A stretch of 64,000 nt of DNA, from positions 62,001 through 126,000 of the forward strand of contig NZ_JANFNG010000003.1 of the NCBI RefSeq assembly GCF_024436035.1, read 5' to 3'. Positions 25,196 to 33,620 of the stretch are shown piece after piece. The notes beneath the pieces are model-generated. The model had not been told where the DNA came from. It did no database searches and saw only the letters and a list, made by a program, of their open reading frames with translations. The translations under genes and the position numbers were made by a program. The stretch is from Streptomyces humicola (GTDB lineage Bacteria; Actinomycetota; Actinomycetes; Streptomycetales; Streptomycetaceae). Position 1 is the first letter of the stretch. Every line of letters starts with the position of its first letter.

Positions 25196-25423
25196 TCAGA
25201 GCGTTCCGAAGCCCACCTTGTGCTTGGTCGGCTCGCCGATCTCGACGTACGCCAGCCGGTCGGCGGGCACCAGGATCTTGCGGCCCCGGTCGTCGGTCAG
25301 GCTGAGCAGCTTCGCGGCGCCGGAGAGAGCCGCGGAAACGGCCTGCTCGATCTCCTCGGCCGACTGCTCGCTCTCGATGTTGATCTCGCGCGGCGCATTC
25401 TGCACGCCGATCTTGACCTCCAC
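25196..25423 (-). CDS. DUF3107 protein
   Basis: This 75-residue protein, Val(Met)-Glu-Val-Lys-Ile-Gly-Val-Gln-Asn-Ala-Pro-Arg-Glu-Ile, matches the actinobacteria-wide DUF3107 family, full length, with a C-terminal Tyr-Val-Glu-Ile-Gly segment. The function is unknown; the mycobacterial member is a ubiquitous cytosolic antigen-sized protein. GTG 25423 follows GGAGGG. It lies 100 nt downstream of the TetR gene in the same orientation, as in mycobacteria. Confidence 0.88.
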   Translation of the reverse strand: MEVKIGVQNAPREINIESEQSAEEIEQAVSAALSGAAKLLSLTDDRGRKILVPADRLAYVEIGEPTKHKVGFGTL

Positions 25424-25522
25424 GGCTGTTTCCCTCCGATGGTCTGCCGATGGGCGCTTCAGGTCGCGCCGTACGCGGCCCACATTAGTCGCAGGTCGGG
25501 CCGGCGTCTGTGCTGGCCCGCC

Positions 25523-26173
25523 TCAGTGCTGGCCCTGCTGGCCTTCGCCGCCGTGCAGAGGGAAGCCCGCGATACCGCGCCAGGCGAGCGAGGTGAGCAG
25601 CTGCACCGCCTCCTCGCGCGGGATCGAGCCGCCCGAGGAGAGCCAGTAGCGCGCCACCACCTGCGAGACGCCGCCGAGGCCGACGGCGAGCAGCATCGAC
25701 TGCTCCCTGGGCAGGCCGGTGTCCTCGGCGATCACCTCGCTGATCGCCTCCGCGCAGTCGAGCGCGACCTTGTCGACCCGCTCGCGCACCGCCGTCTCGT
25801 TGGTCAGGTCGGACTCGAAGACGAGGCGGAAGGCGCCGCCCTCGTCCTCGACGTACGCGAAGTAGGCGTGCATCGTGGCCTCGACGCGCTTCTTGTTGTC
25901 CGTCGTGGACGCGAGCGCGGTGCGGACCGCGTGCAGCAGGGCCTCGCAGTGCTGGTCGAGCAGGGCGAGATAGAGCTCCAGCTTCCCGGGGAAGTGCTGG
26001 TAGAGCACCGGCTTGCTGACGCCGGCGCGCTCGGCGATGTCGTCCATGGCGGCCGCGTGGTAGCCCTGTGCGACGAACACTTCCTGCGCGGCGCCCAGAA
26101 GCTGGTTACGGCGGGCACGGCGCGGCAGACGCGTCCCGCGCGGGCGCGCCTCTGTCTGCTCGATGGCTGTCAC
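25523..26173 (-). CDS. TetR-family transcriptional regulator
   Basis: The 216-residue regulator has an N-terminal HTH (Arg-Arg-Asn-Gln-Leu-Leu-Gly-Ala-Ala through Val-Ser-Lys-Pro-Val-Leu-Tyr-Gln-His-Phe) with the typical Met-Asp-Asp-Ile-Ala-Glu-Arg-Ala-Gly recognition region. The C-terminal ligand domain includes Phe-Glu-Ser-Asp-Leu-Thr. GTG 26173 was chosen since GGGAGG lies close upstream. Ligand and targets are unknown; the conserved neighbour DUF3107 may share regulation. Confidence 0.88.
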   Translation of the reverse strand: MTAIEQTEARPRGTRLPRRARRNQLLGAAQEVFVAQGYHAAAMDDIAERAGVSKPVLYQHFPGKLELYLALLDQHCEALLHAVRTALASTTDNKKRVEATMHAYFAYVEDEGGAFRLVFESDLTNETAVRERVDKVALDCAEAISEVIAEDTGLPREQSMLLAVGLGGVSQVVARYWLSSGGSIPREEAVQLLTSLAWRGIAGFPLHGGEGQQGQH

Positions 26174-26384
26174 GCCGCCTCCCAATGCTGGCTATGGCTT
26201 CGGCTTGCTTACCGGATGGCTTGCGTATCCCCGGCATCCCCCGGCACTCGCGGCGCTGCGATGCGAGTGATGCGTACGCCATCGTACTTTTCGGTAACCG
26301 ACCTGTGCGTGGCGCTGCCCCAGAATCTCACCAAGTGGATTTTGTGAGAAGCCGACAATGCCCCACTTTGTGCACCGATGACGG

Positions 26385-26564
26385 CTACCAGCGGTAGTCG
26401 TCCTCGTCCAGTGGAACCGTCCGGTGCTGCTCGGCGGCGTCGGCCGGATTGGCCTCGTCCGGGGTCTCCTCGATGGTTTCGAGGGCCGCGCCCTCGTCAT
26501 CCACCAGCTCGAACTGTTGCTCCGCGGCATCGGCCTCGTTCGCCTCGGGCTCTACGTCGGACAT
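26385..26564 (-). CDS. Small acidic protein (59 aa)
   Basis: The protein starts Met-Ser-Asp-Val-Glu-Pro-Glu-Ala-Asn-Glu-Ala-Asp-Ala-Ala-Glu-Gln-Gln and ends Leu-Asp-Glu-Asp-Asp-Tyr-Arg-Trp. Nearly 40 percent of residues are Asp/Glu and it contains the repeat Ala-Asp-Ala-Ala-Glu-Gln twice. A GGGAGG ribosome binding site supports the start. It is probably disordered and of unknown role. The 211-nt gap to the TetR gene shows no other feature. Confidence 0.72.
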   Translation of the reverse strand: MSDVEPEANEADAAEQQFELVDDEGAALETIEETPDEANPADAAEQHRTVPLDEDDYRW

Positions 26565-26747
26565 GGCGCCTCCCTTTCACTGACGAGCGTAGGAGAGCCG
26601 GGCGGGGAACGCACCGTGGTGGAGCTGTTGACCTGCGCAGGATCTGTGTCTTTCGGCGGTCGCCCTGGCAGTTGCCGCGGCATTGCGCGGCGTGCGGCGT
26701 GCGGCACAGGCGGTGTGGCCTGTGTGATCGGCTCGTAATATTGCTCC

Positions 26748-27761
26748 ATGTCTTCGACCGAGTCGCCTGATGCCGCCCGGGCAGCCGTGGGTCCCGCCGA
26801 AGTAACGTCAGCCGCTGGCGCGGCGGTGCCGACGGGACCCCAGACACTCGACGGAGAGGTGGTCGGCTCGGTGTCGCTGCCCGGGCTGACGCTGACCGTA
26901 CGGCGGCGGGCCGCGCAACGCGACGGGCTCTCGCCCGCGCTCTTCGTGCACGGCCTGGACGGCTCGTCGGACAACTGGTCGGCGCTGATGCGACGGCTGG
27001 AGGACGTCGTGGAGTGCGAGGCGCTCGACCTGCCCGGCTTCGGGTACTCGCCGCCGCCCGACGACGGCGACTACTCGATCAACGGGCATGCGCGGGCGGT
27101 CGTGCGGCTGGTCGAGGCGAGCGGGCGCGGCCCCGTCCATCTCTTCGGCAACTCGATGGGAGGGACGGTGGCCACACGCATCGCCGCGCTGCGTCCCGAT
27201 CTTGTCCGCACGCTCACCCTCGTCTCGCCGGCACTGCCCGAGCTGCTGGTGCAGCGCACCGCGTGGTTCACCGTCCTCGCCTCGGTGCCGGGCCTGCCTC
27301 AGCTGTACGCGCGCGCCTCGCGGGGCTGGCCGGGCGATCGGCGGGCGCGTGCGCTCGCCGAACTCGTCTACGGCGATCCCTCCTCGATCCCGCCGGAGGA
27401 GCTGGCGGCCGCGGCGCGCGAATCCGAGCGGCGGATGGCGCTCCCGTACTACTGGGACGCGCTGATCCGCTCCACGCGCGGCATCGTCGACGCATACACC
27501 CTCGGCGGCCAGCACTGCTTGTGGCGGCAGGCGGAACGGGTGCTCGCGCCGACCCTGCTGGTGTACGGCGGGCGCGACAAGCTGGTCTCGTTCCGCATGG
27601 CACGCAGGGCGCTCAAGGCCTTCCGTGACGCACGCCTCGTGGCGATCCCCGAGGGCGGGCACGTGTGCATGATGGAACACCCGGATGTGGTGGCCCGTGC
27701 CTTCCGTGATCTGCTCGCGGAGACCGCCGAGCGGGAGCAGGGCTCATTCACACGGTTTTGA
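26748..27761 (+). CDS. Alpha/beta hydrolase
   Basis: The 337-residue hydrolase has the nucleophile elbow Gly-Asn-Ser-Met-Gly-Gly near 141-146, an oxyanion His-Gly-Leu-Asp-Gly-Ser, a Gly-Gly-Arg-Asp-Lys acid region and Glu-Gly-Gly-His-Val-Cys with the catalytic His near the C terminus. Esterase or lipase-like activity is likely; the substrate is unknown. TAATAT (26736-26741) ends 6 nt before the ATG without a ribosome binding site, so a leaderless start is proposed. Its stop is overlapped by the -35 element of the next unit. Confidence 0.85.
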   Translation: MSSTESPDAARAAVGPAEVTSAAGAAVPTGPQTLDGEVVGSVSLPGLTLTVRRRAAQRDGLSPALFVHGLDGSSDNWSALMRRLEDVVECEALDLPGFGYSPPPDDGDYSINGHARAVVRLVEASGRGPVHLFGNSMGGTVATRIAALRPDLVRTLTLVSPALPELLVQRTAWFTVLASVPGLPQLYARASRGWPGDRRARALAELVYGDPSSIPPEELAAAARESERRMALPYYWDALIRSTRGIVDAYTLGGQHCLWRQAERVLAPTLLVYGGRDKLVSFRMARRALKAFRDARLVAIPEGGHVCMMEHPDVVARAFRDLLAETAEREQGSFTRF

Positions 27762-27786
27762 CATCCGCTGTTGAATCATTCAATCT
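27758..27786 (+). promoter_or_regulatory. Promoter of the peptide-transport operon
   Basis: TTGACA (27758-27763) and CAATCT (27781-27786) are separated by 17 bases. An inverted repeat, TTGAA-TCA-TTCAA (27771-27783), fills the end of the spacer and part of the -10. Transcription would begin at about 27793, essentially at the ATG of the 31-codon ORF. Confidence 0.6.
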
Positions 27787-27793
27787 TCTCGGC

Positions 27794-27889
27794 ATGCCGA
27801 AGTATCGTCACGCCATCGAGCCCGCCAGCATCGAGCTGGCGCTCATCGGCGTGACCTGGCTGTGCGTGGCCGATATCCACTGTCGCTGA
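27794..27889 (+). CDS. 31-codon leaderless ORF, possible leader peptide
   Basis: The ORF begins Met-Pro-Lys-Tyr-Arg-His-Ala-Ile-Glu-Pro-Ala-Ser-Ile-Glu-Leu and ends Thr-Trp-Leu-Cys-Val-Ala-Asp-Ile-His-Cys-Arg. Its promoter puts the transcription start at the ATG, so it would be translated from a leaderless end. It precedes the ABC peptide importer by 182 nt. It could be a sensing leader peptide or a genuine small protein with a short hydrophobic stretch. No rare-codon run or strong downstream terminator was found, so an attenuation role is only a suggestion. Confidence 0.55.
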   Translation: MPKYRHAIEPASIELALIGVTWLCVADIHCR

Positions 27890-28071
27890 CCCCGCCCGTC
27901 CCCGACGCGTAGAGGCCGAGCCTCCGCTCAGGGACACCGTCTTCCGCGGGCGCAGCCTTTCCTGCCACCATGCTTGCCGTGCCGGCCGTCGCTCCCGCCT
28001 GCGGATTTCCCGTCACCCGTACACAGTTCGTGTCGCCGTGATCCGCTCGACGCAGCGAAAGGCTCGTTCCG

Positions 28072-29784
28072 ATGTCCCACCATCCCCACAGATCCCGCCG
28101 CTTGGCCGCGGTGGCCGTCAGCGCCGCCCTCCTCGGAGGGGCCGCCGCCTGCGGCCCGAAGAGCGGGGACACGAACTCGGCCGACGCCACGCCGCACAAG
28201 GGCGGCACGCTCTACGTCCTCAACCAGAACCCGCAGAACGAGTTCGACCCCGCCAGGCTGTACACCACCGGCGGCGGTGACGTGCCCTCGCTTGTCTTCC
28301 GGACGCTGACCACCCGCAACCGGGTGAACGGCGCGGAGGGCACCAAGGTCGTGCCGGACCTCGCCACCGACACCGGCGAGCCTTCGCAGAACGCCACGGT
28401 CTGGACGTACCACCTCAAGAAGGGCTTGAAGTTCGAGGACGGCACGCCCATCACCTCGGCCGACGTCAAGTACGGCATCGAGCGCTCCTTCGCCCCCGAG
28501 CTCTCCGGCGGCCCGCCGTACTTCCGCGACTGGCTGGTCGGCGGCGCCGGCTACCAGGGTCCGTACAAGGACCCCCAGGGCCTGGACTCGATCGCGACGC
28601 CCGACCCCTGGACCATTGTCTTCCACCTCACCAAGCCCGAGGGCGACTTCCCGTACCTCGCGACGATGACGCAGTTCGCGCCGGTGCCCAAGGCGAAGGA
28701 CACTGGGACGAACTACTACAAGCACCCCATATCCTCCGGCCCGTACGAGGTCGCGGAGAACCAGAACGACGGTGTGCACCTCATCCTCAAGCGCAACCCG
28801 TACTGGTCGACGGCGACCGACAGCCAGCGCAAGGCCTATCCCGACACGGTCGACGTGCTCGCCGGGCTCGACCCCTCGGTGATCAACCAGCGGCTTTCCG
28901 CCGGCACCGGCAACGACGCGGACGCCGTCACCACCGACACCAACCTCGACCCGGCCGAACTCGCACAGGTCAGCTCCGACAAGCAGCTCGCATCGCGGGT
29001 CGGCACCGGCCACTTCGGCGAAACCTACTACCTCGCCTTCAACCCGAAGGTGAAGCCGTTCGACAACATCAAGGTGCGTGAGGCCATCGCCTACGCGATC
29101 AATCGCACCTCGGTCGTCAACGCGGCCGGCGGCTCCTCGCTCGCCGACCCCGCCACCACCTTCCTGCCCGACCAGGCGGCCTTCGGCTACACGCCGTACG
29201 ACCCCTTCCCGGCGGGCGCGACGGGCAACCCGGCCAGGGCCAAGGAGCTGCTGAAGGAGGCCGGTTACCCGAACGGGCTCACCGTCAATCTCACCCACGA
29301 GAGCGACGACGCCGACTACAAGGGACCGGCCCTTGCCACTGCCGTGCAGGACGCGCTGAAGGCCGCCGGGATCACGGTGAAGTTCACCGCCGTCCAGGAC
29401 GACAACTACGACAACACCATCGACTCGACCAAGACCGAGCCGGGCTTCTTCCTTTCCGGCTGGGGCGCCGACTGGCCCTCCGGCGCGCCGTTCCTGGCGC
29501 CCATCTTCGACGGCCGTCAGATCGTCACCAACGGCTCCAACTTCAACTCTGCCCAGCTCAACGACCCGACCGTCAACGCCACCATCGATCGGATCAACAC
29601 GCTGACCGACCACGCCGCCGCCGCCAGACAGTGGGGCGCGCTCGATCAGCAGATCGGCCAGGAGGCGCTGGACGTGCCGCTCTTCCACCCCATCTACAAG
29701 CGGCTGTTCGGCAAGAACATCCGCAACGTGGTGATCGAGGACTGGGACGGACGTCTCGACCTCGCCGAGGCAGCGGTCAAGTAA
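28072..29784 (+). CDS. Peptide ABC transporter substrate-binding lipoprotein (family 5)
   Basis: The 570-residue protein has a lipoprotein signal with the lipidated Cys at 27 (Gly-Ala-Ala-Ala-Cys). It continues with the SBP_bac_5 pattern (Gly-Gly-Thr-Leu-Tyr-Val-Leu, Leu-Lys-Phe-Glu-Asp-Gly-Thr-Pro-Ile-Thr-Ser-Ala-Asp-Val, Ile-Ser-Ser-Gly-Pro-Tyr). It is a surface-bound receptor for oligopeptides or similar solutes. The start follows AAAGG. Its stop overlaps the next gene by one base (TAATG), the first member of a tightly coupled operon with two permeases and a fused ATPase. Confidence 0.9.
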   Translation: MSHHPHRSRRLAAVAVSAALLGGAAACGPKSGDTNSADATPHKGGTLYVLNQNPQNEFDPARLYTTGGGDVPSLVFRTLTTRNRVNGAEGTKVVPDLATDTGEPSQNATVWTYHLKKGLKFEDGTPITSADVKYGIERSFAPELSGGPPYFRDWLVGGAGYQGPYKDPQGLDSIATPDPWTIVFHLTKPEGDFPYLATMTQFAPVPKAKDTGTNYYKHPISSGPYEVAENQNDGVHLILKRNPYWSTATDSQRKAYPDTVDVLAGLDPSVINQRLSAGTGNDADAVTTDTNLDPAELAQVSSDKQLASRVGTGHFGETYYLAFNPKVKPFDNIKVREAIAYAINRTSVVNAAGGSSLADPATTFLPDQAAFGYTPYDPFPAGATGNPARAKELLKEAGYPNGLTVNLTHESDDADYKGPALATAVQDALKAAGITVKFTAVQDDNYDNTIDSTKTEPGFFLSGWGADWPSGAPFLAPIFDGRQIVTNGSNFNSAQLNDPTVNATIDRINTLTDHAAAARQWGALDQQIGQEALDVPLFHPIYKRLFGKNIRNVVIEDWDGRLDLAEAAVK

Positions 29785-30776
29785 TGAGCACGCAAGACCT
29801 GTTGACCGGGGGTACGCCTGCGATCGCGGGCGCATCCCCGGCCGCCGGGCCCCGGCAGGTGTGGCGGCGGCTGCGCTCGCAGCGCGCCGCCCTCGCGGGC
29901 GCGATCGTCATCGCCCTGCTGGTGGTGGTCGCGGTCGCCGCACCGCTGCTGACCGCCCTCGAGGGCCAGGACCCCAACACGTACCATGACTCCCTTGTCA
30001 ACTCCGCGACGGGCGGCGTCCCGATCGGCTCCTTCGGCGGGGTCAGCGCCCAGCACTGGCTCGGCGTCGAACCGGGCACCGGGCGCGATCTCTTCGCCCG
30101 CCTCGTCTACGGGGCGCAGATCTCGCTGCTCGTCGCCGTCGGTGCCACCCTGGTCGAGGTGGCCGTCGGCGTCGGGGTCGGCCTGGCCGCGGGCCTCGGC
30201 AACCGCCTCCTCGACCAGCTGCTCAGCCGGACCACCGACGTCATGCTCGCGCTGCCCTGGCTGCTCTTCGCCATCGCGCTGATCGCGATCGTGCCCCCTG
30301 GCTTCCCGCGCCCGCTGCTGCTGATGCTCGCCATCGGTCTATTGGGCTGGGGCGGGATTTCCCGCATCGTGCGGGCCCAGACGCTGACGCTCAAGGAGCT
30401 CGACTACGTGGCGGCGGCGCGGCTCGGCGGCTCCGGGCCGTGGCGGATCGCGCGACGCGAGCTGCTGCCGACACTGACCGCACCCGTGGTCACCTACGCG
30501 GCGCTGCTGCTGCCGGCGAACGTGGTCGGCGAGGCGTCCATGTCGTTCCTCGGAGTCGGGGTTCAGCCGCCGACGTCGTCGTGGGGGCAGATGCTCTCCT
30601 CGGCGACCACCTGGTTCCGTGAGGACCCGACGTACGTGCTGCTGCCCTCCGGGCTGATCTTCGTCACCGTCCTCGCCTTCACCGTCCTCGGCGACGGGAT
30701 ACGCACCGCACTCGACCCGCGCGCCGCCTCTCGCTTGCGCGTCGGCACGGGACGGAAGAGGGAGGCGCAGTCATGA
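29784..30776 (+). CDS. Peptide ABC transporter permease, DppC/OppC type
   Basis: The 330-residue permease has about six membrane helices, the N-terminal OppC domain, and the EAA-type loop Leu-Asp-Tyr-Val-Ala-Ala-Ala-Arg-Leu-Gly-Gly-Ser-Gly that contacts the ATPase. ATG 29784 overlaps the upstream TAA and the stop overlaps the next start (ATGA), giving translational coupling. It works with the paired permease and the fused ATPase for import through the membrane. Confidence 0.9.
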   Translation: MSTQDLLTGGTPAIAGASPAAGPRQVWRRLRSQRAALAGAIVIALLVVVAVAAPLLTALEGQDPNTYHDSLVNSATGGVPIGSFGGVSAQHWLGVEPGTGRDLFARLVYGAQISLLVAVGATLVEVAVGVGVGLAAGLGNRLLDQLLSRTTDVMLALPWLLFAIALIAIVPPGFPRPLLLMLAIGLLGWGGISRIVRAQTLTLKELDYVAAARLGGSGPWRIARRELLPTLTAPVVTYAALLLPANVVGEASMSFLGVGVQPPTSSWGQMLSSATTWFREDPTYVLLPSGLIFVTVLAFTVLGDGIRTALDPRAASRLRVGTGRKREAQS

Positions 30777-31762
30777 AGGGCTATCTGCTGCGCCGGTTCA
30801 TCGGCATGGTGTCCGTGCTGCTGGCGCTCTCCCTCGTCGTCTACGCGATCTTCTACATCGCCCCGAGCAATCCCGCCCAGCTCGCCTGCGGGCTCAAGTG
30901 CAGCCCGGCACAGGTGGCGCAAGTTCGCCAGCGACTCGGTCTCGACGCCCCCGTCTACCTGCAGTACGCGCGCTTCCTCGAGGGGATCTTCGTGGGACGC
31001 GACTTCTCTACGGGAACGGGCGTCATGCACTGCAACGCGCCCTGTCTGGGCATCTCCTACCGCACCGGCGAACAGGTCACCAGCATGCTCGCCACCCGGC
31101 TGCCGGTGACGGCGTCCCTCGCGCTCGGCGCGATGGTCGCCTGGCTGCTGCTCGGCGTGGGGACGGGGCTGGTCTCCGCGTTGCGCCGAGGCCGCTTCAC
31201 CGAGCGGGCGCTGACCACGCTCACCCTCGCCGGAAACTCCCTGCCCGTCTTCATCATCGGCCTGCTGCTGCTCATCGTCTTCTGCTCGGTGCTCCAGTGG
31301 CTGCCGTTCCCCACGTACGTGGGACTCAGCCAGGATCCGCAGCAGTGGTTCTGGGGGCTGCTGCTGCCGTGGACGACGCTGGCGCTCTACGAGTCCGCCA
31401 AGTACGCGCGCCTGACGCGGGCTTCGATGCTGGAGACGCTTGCCGAGGACCACATCAGGACCTTCCGCGCCTACGGCGTCGGCGAGCGCCACCTGATCAC
31501 CCGGCATGCGCTGCGCGGAGCGCTCACCTCGGTGATCGCGCTGTCCGCGATCGACCTGGGCACGATGTTCGGCGGTGCCGTGCTGACCGAATCGCTCTTC
31601 GGACTTCCCGGGATCGGGCGGCTGCTGGTGTATTCGGTGCAGATCGTCGATCTGCCGGTGGTCGTCGGGGTGACGCTGGTCACCGGGGTCTTCGTGGTAT
31701 TCGCCAACGCCGTCGCGGACGTGCTGTACGCGGTGGCCGACCGACGGGTGGTGCTGACATGA
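30773..31762 (+). CDS. Peptide ABC transporter permease, DppB/OppB type
   Basis: The 329-residue permease has six helices, with the N-terminal Leu-Leu-Arg-Arg-Phe-Ile-Gly-Met and the EAA loop Phe-Arg-Ala-Tyr-Gly-Val-Gly-Glu. Its periplasmic loop has an unusual set of four Cys (Cys-Gly-Leu-Lys-Cys and Cys-Asn-Ala-Pro-Cys) that may form disulphides. The order C before B is the reverse of common dpp operons. Both ends overlap neighbours by 4 bases. Confidence 0.88.
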   Translation: MKGYLLRRFIGMVSVLLALSLVVYAIFYIAPSNPAQLACGLKCSPAQVAQVRQRLGLDAPVYLQYARFLEGIFVGRDFSTGTGVMHCNAPCLGISYRTGEQVTSMLATRLPVTASLALGAMVAWLLLGVGTGLVSALRRGRFTERALTTLTLAGNSLPVFIIGLLLLIVFCSVLQWLPFPTYVGLSQDPQQWFWGLLLPWTTLALYESAKYARLTRASMLETLAEDHIRTFRAYGVGERHLITRHALRGALTSVIALSAIDLGTMFGGAVLTESLFGLPGIGRLLVYSVQIVDLPVVVGVTLVTGVFVVFANAVADVLYAVADRRVVLT

Positions 31763-33405
31763 GCGCGCAGCCTCAGGCCGAGCCTTTGGTGGAGGTGAGC
31801 GGGCTCACCGTCGAATTCCCCGTCGGCGACGGCGTCGTCAAGGCCGTCGACGGTCTCGACTTCACCCTCGGCGCGGGGCAGGCGCTCGGGATCGTCGGCG
31901 AATCCGGATCCGGCAAGAGCGCAACCGCGTTCAGTCTGCTGGGCATGCACCGCGGGACGGGCGCACGGATCGGCGGCTCGGTGCGGGTGGCGGGCGTCGA
32001 CCCGCGCACCGCGGAAGGGGACGAACTCACCCGGCTGCGCGGCGGCCTTGCGGCGATGGTCTTCCAGGACCCGCTCTCCGCCCTCGACCCGTACTACGCC
32101 ATCGGTGACCAGATCGCCGAGGTCTACCGGGTGCACACGAAGGCAACGCGGCGCGCCGCCCGCGCCCGCGCCGTCCAGGCGCTCGACCGGGTCGGCATTC
32201 CGGACGCCGCGAGGCGCTCCCGTTCCCGGCCGCACGAGTTCAGCGGTGGCATGCGGCAGCGCGCGCTCATCGCGATGGCTCTCGTCTGCGAGCCCCGGCT
32301 GATCATCGCCGACGAGCCGACCACCGCCCTCGACGTGACGGTCCAGGCGCAGATCCTGGACCTGCTGCACGAGGTGCGCACCGAGAACGGCACCGGGCTC
32401 ATCCTCGTCACCCACGACCTCGGAGTGATCGCGGGGAGCGTCGATGACGTGCTGGTGATGAAGGACGGGCGTGCGGTGGAGCGTGGCACCGTCGCCGAGG
32501 TGCTGGGCGCGCCCCGCGAGAGGTACACCCGGGCGCTGGTTGACGCCGTGCCCAGGGTGGACGCCGCACCGCCGCCGCGCGCGGCGCCCGGGCGTGAGGT
32601 GCTGCTCGAAGCGGACGGCCTGCGACACACGTTCGGCCGCCGCGGCGCCGCAGTGACCGCGGTCGACGATGTGTCGCTGACCGTGGGGCGCGGTGAGACG
32701 ATCGGCATCGTCGGCGAGTCCGGCAGCGGCAAGACCACCCTTGGCCGGATGCTCGTGCGGCTTGTGGAGCCCTCCGCAGGCCGGATCCGTTACGAGGGGC
32801 GGGAGATCGGCCGGCTGCGGGAGAAGGAGCTGCGACCGCTGCGGCGCGAGCTGCAGATGGTCTTCCAGGACCCGGTCTCCTCGCTCAACCCGCGCCGCAG
32901 CATCGGCGAGTCGATCGCCGATCCGCTGCGCGCGGCGGGCGAACGCGACGAGAAGCGGATCGCGGCACGCGTCGGCGAGCTGCTCGAACGGGTCGGTCTC
33001 GACCCCGACTGGTACCACCGCTATCCGCACGAGTTCTCCGGCGGCCAGCGCCAGCGCGTCGGCATCGCCCGGGCACTGGCCCCCGGCCCGAAGCTGATCG
33101 TGTGCGACGAGCCGGTCTCGGCGCTCGACGTCACCACGCAGTCGCACGTCGTGGAGCTGCTTGGGGAGTTGCAGCGCGACCTCGGGCTGTCGCTCGTCTT
33201 CATCGCCCACGACCTGGCGGTGGTGCGGCAGGTGAGCGACCGGGTGGCGGTGATGCGCGCGGGCCGCATCGTCGAGGAGGGCACGGCCGACCAGGTCTAC
33301 GGCGCTCCCCAGCACCCCTACACCAAGGGGTTGTTGGCGGCGGTGCCGGTACTGGACCCGGAGGAGTCGGCGGCCCGGCGGGAGTCGCGGCTCGCGAGCG
33401 CGTAG
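31759..33405 (+). CDS. Fused peptide ABC transporter ATPases (DppD-DppF)
   Basis: The 548-residue protein contains two ABC domains. Walker A sites are Gly-Glu-Ser-Gly-Ser-Gly-Lys-Ser near 48-55 and Gly-Glu-Ser-Gly-Ser-Gly-Lys-Thr near 318-325, and the signatures are Phe-Ser-Gly-Gly-Met and Phe-Ser-Gly-Gly-Gln. The second half ends with the oligopeptide-type tail (His-Pro-Tyr-Thr-Lys-Gly-Leu). It energises the importer as a single chain, a fusion common in actinobacteria. It overlaps the permease stop by 4 bases and ends the operon; a weak hairpin (33429-33444) follows. Confidence 0.92.
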   Translation: MSAQPQAEPLVEVSGLTVEFPVGDGVVKAVDGLDFTLGAGQALGIVGESGSGKSATAFSLLGMHRGTGARIGGSVRVAGVDPRTAEGDELTRLRGGLAAMVFQDPLSALDPYYAIGDQIAEVYRVHTKATRRAARARAVQALDRVGIPDAARRSRSRPHEFSGGMRQRALIAMALVCEPRLIIADEPTTALDVTVQAQILDLLHEVRTENGTGLILVTHDLGVIAGSVDDVLVMKDGRAVERGTVAEVLGAPRERYTRALVDAVPRVDAAPPPRAAPGREVLLEADGLRHTFGRRGAAVTAVDDVSLTVGRGETIGIVGESGSGKTTLGRMLVRLVEPSAGRIRYEGREIGRLREKELRPLRRELQMVFQDPVSSLNPRRSIGESIADPLRAAGERDEKRIAARVGELLERVGLDPDWYHRYPHEFSGGQRQRVGIARALAPGPKLIVCDEPVSALDVTTQSHVVELLGELQRDLGLSLVFIAHDLAVVRQVSDRVAVMRAGRIVEEGTADQVYGAPQHPYTKGLLAAVPVLDPEESAARRESRLASA

Positions 33406-33620
33406 CGAAGCGGTTGCCATCCCCGGCGTTCGCCCCGAGGCGAAGACGAGCTTGCGTCCTACCGCAACGGGCGGGCGTACACGCAGAACGGTTGCGGGGG
33501 TGGAAAGTTACGACCGTTCACCCCTTTTGGTGGCGCGGTGGACAACCGTCCGCCGCGCCACTGCCATGTCGGCATAGCGTCACCCCGTCGACTTACACCT
33601 GGTCACGAGGGGGTGCGTTC
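33406..33620. other. Intergenic region before the polysaccharide cassette
   Basis: About 215 nt hold a small hairpin (TTCGCC-CCGA-GGCGAA, 33429-33444) and an AT-richer stretch around 33505-33540. A TAGCGT at about 33572 could be a -10 element, but no fitting -35 was found. No gene is visible. Confidence 0.4.
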
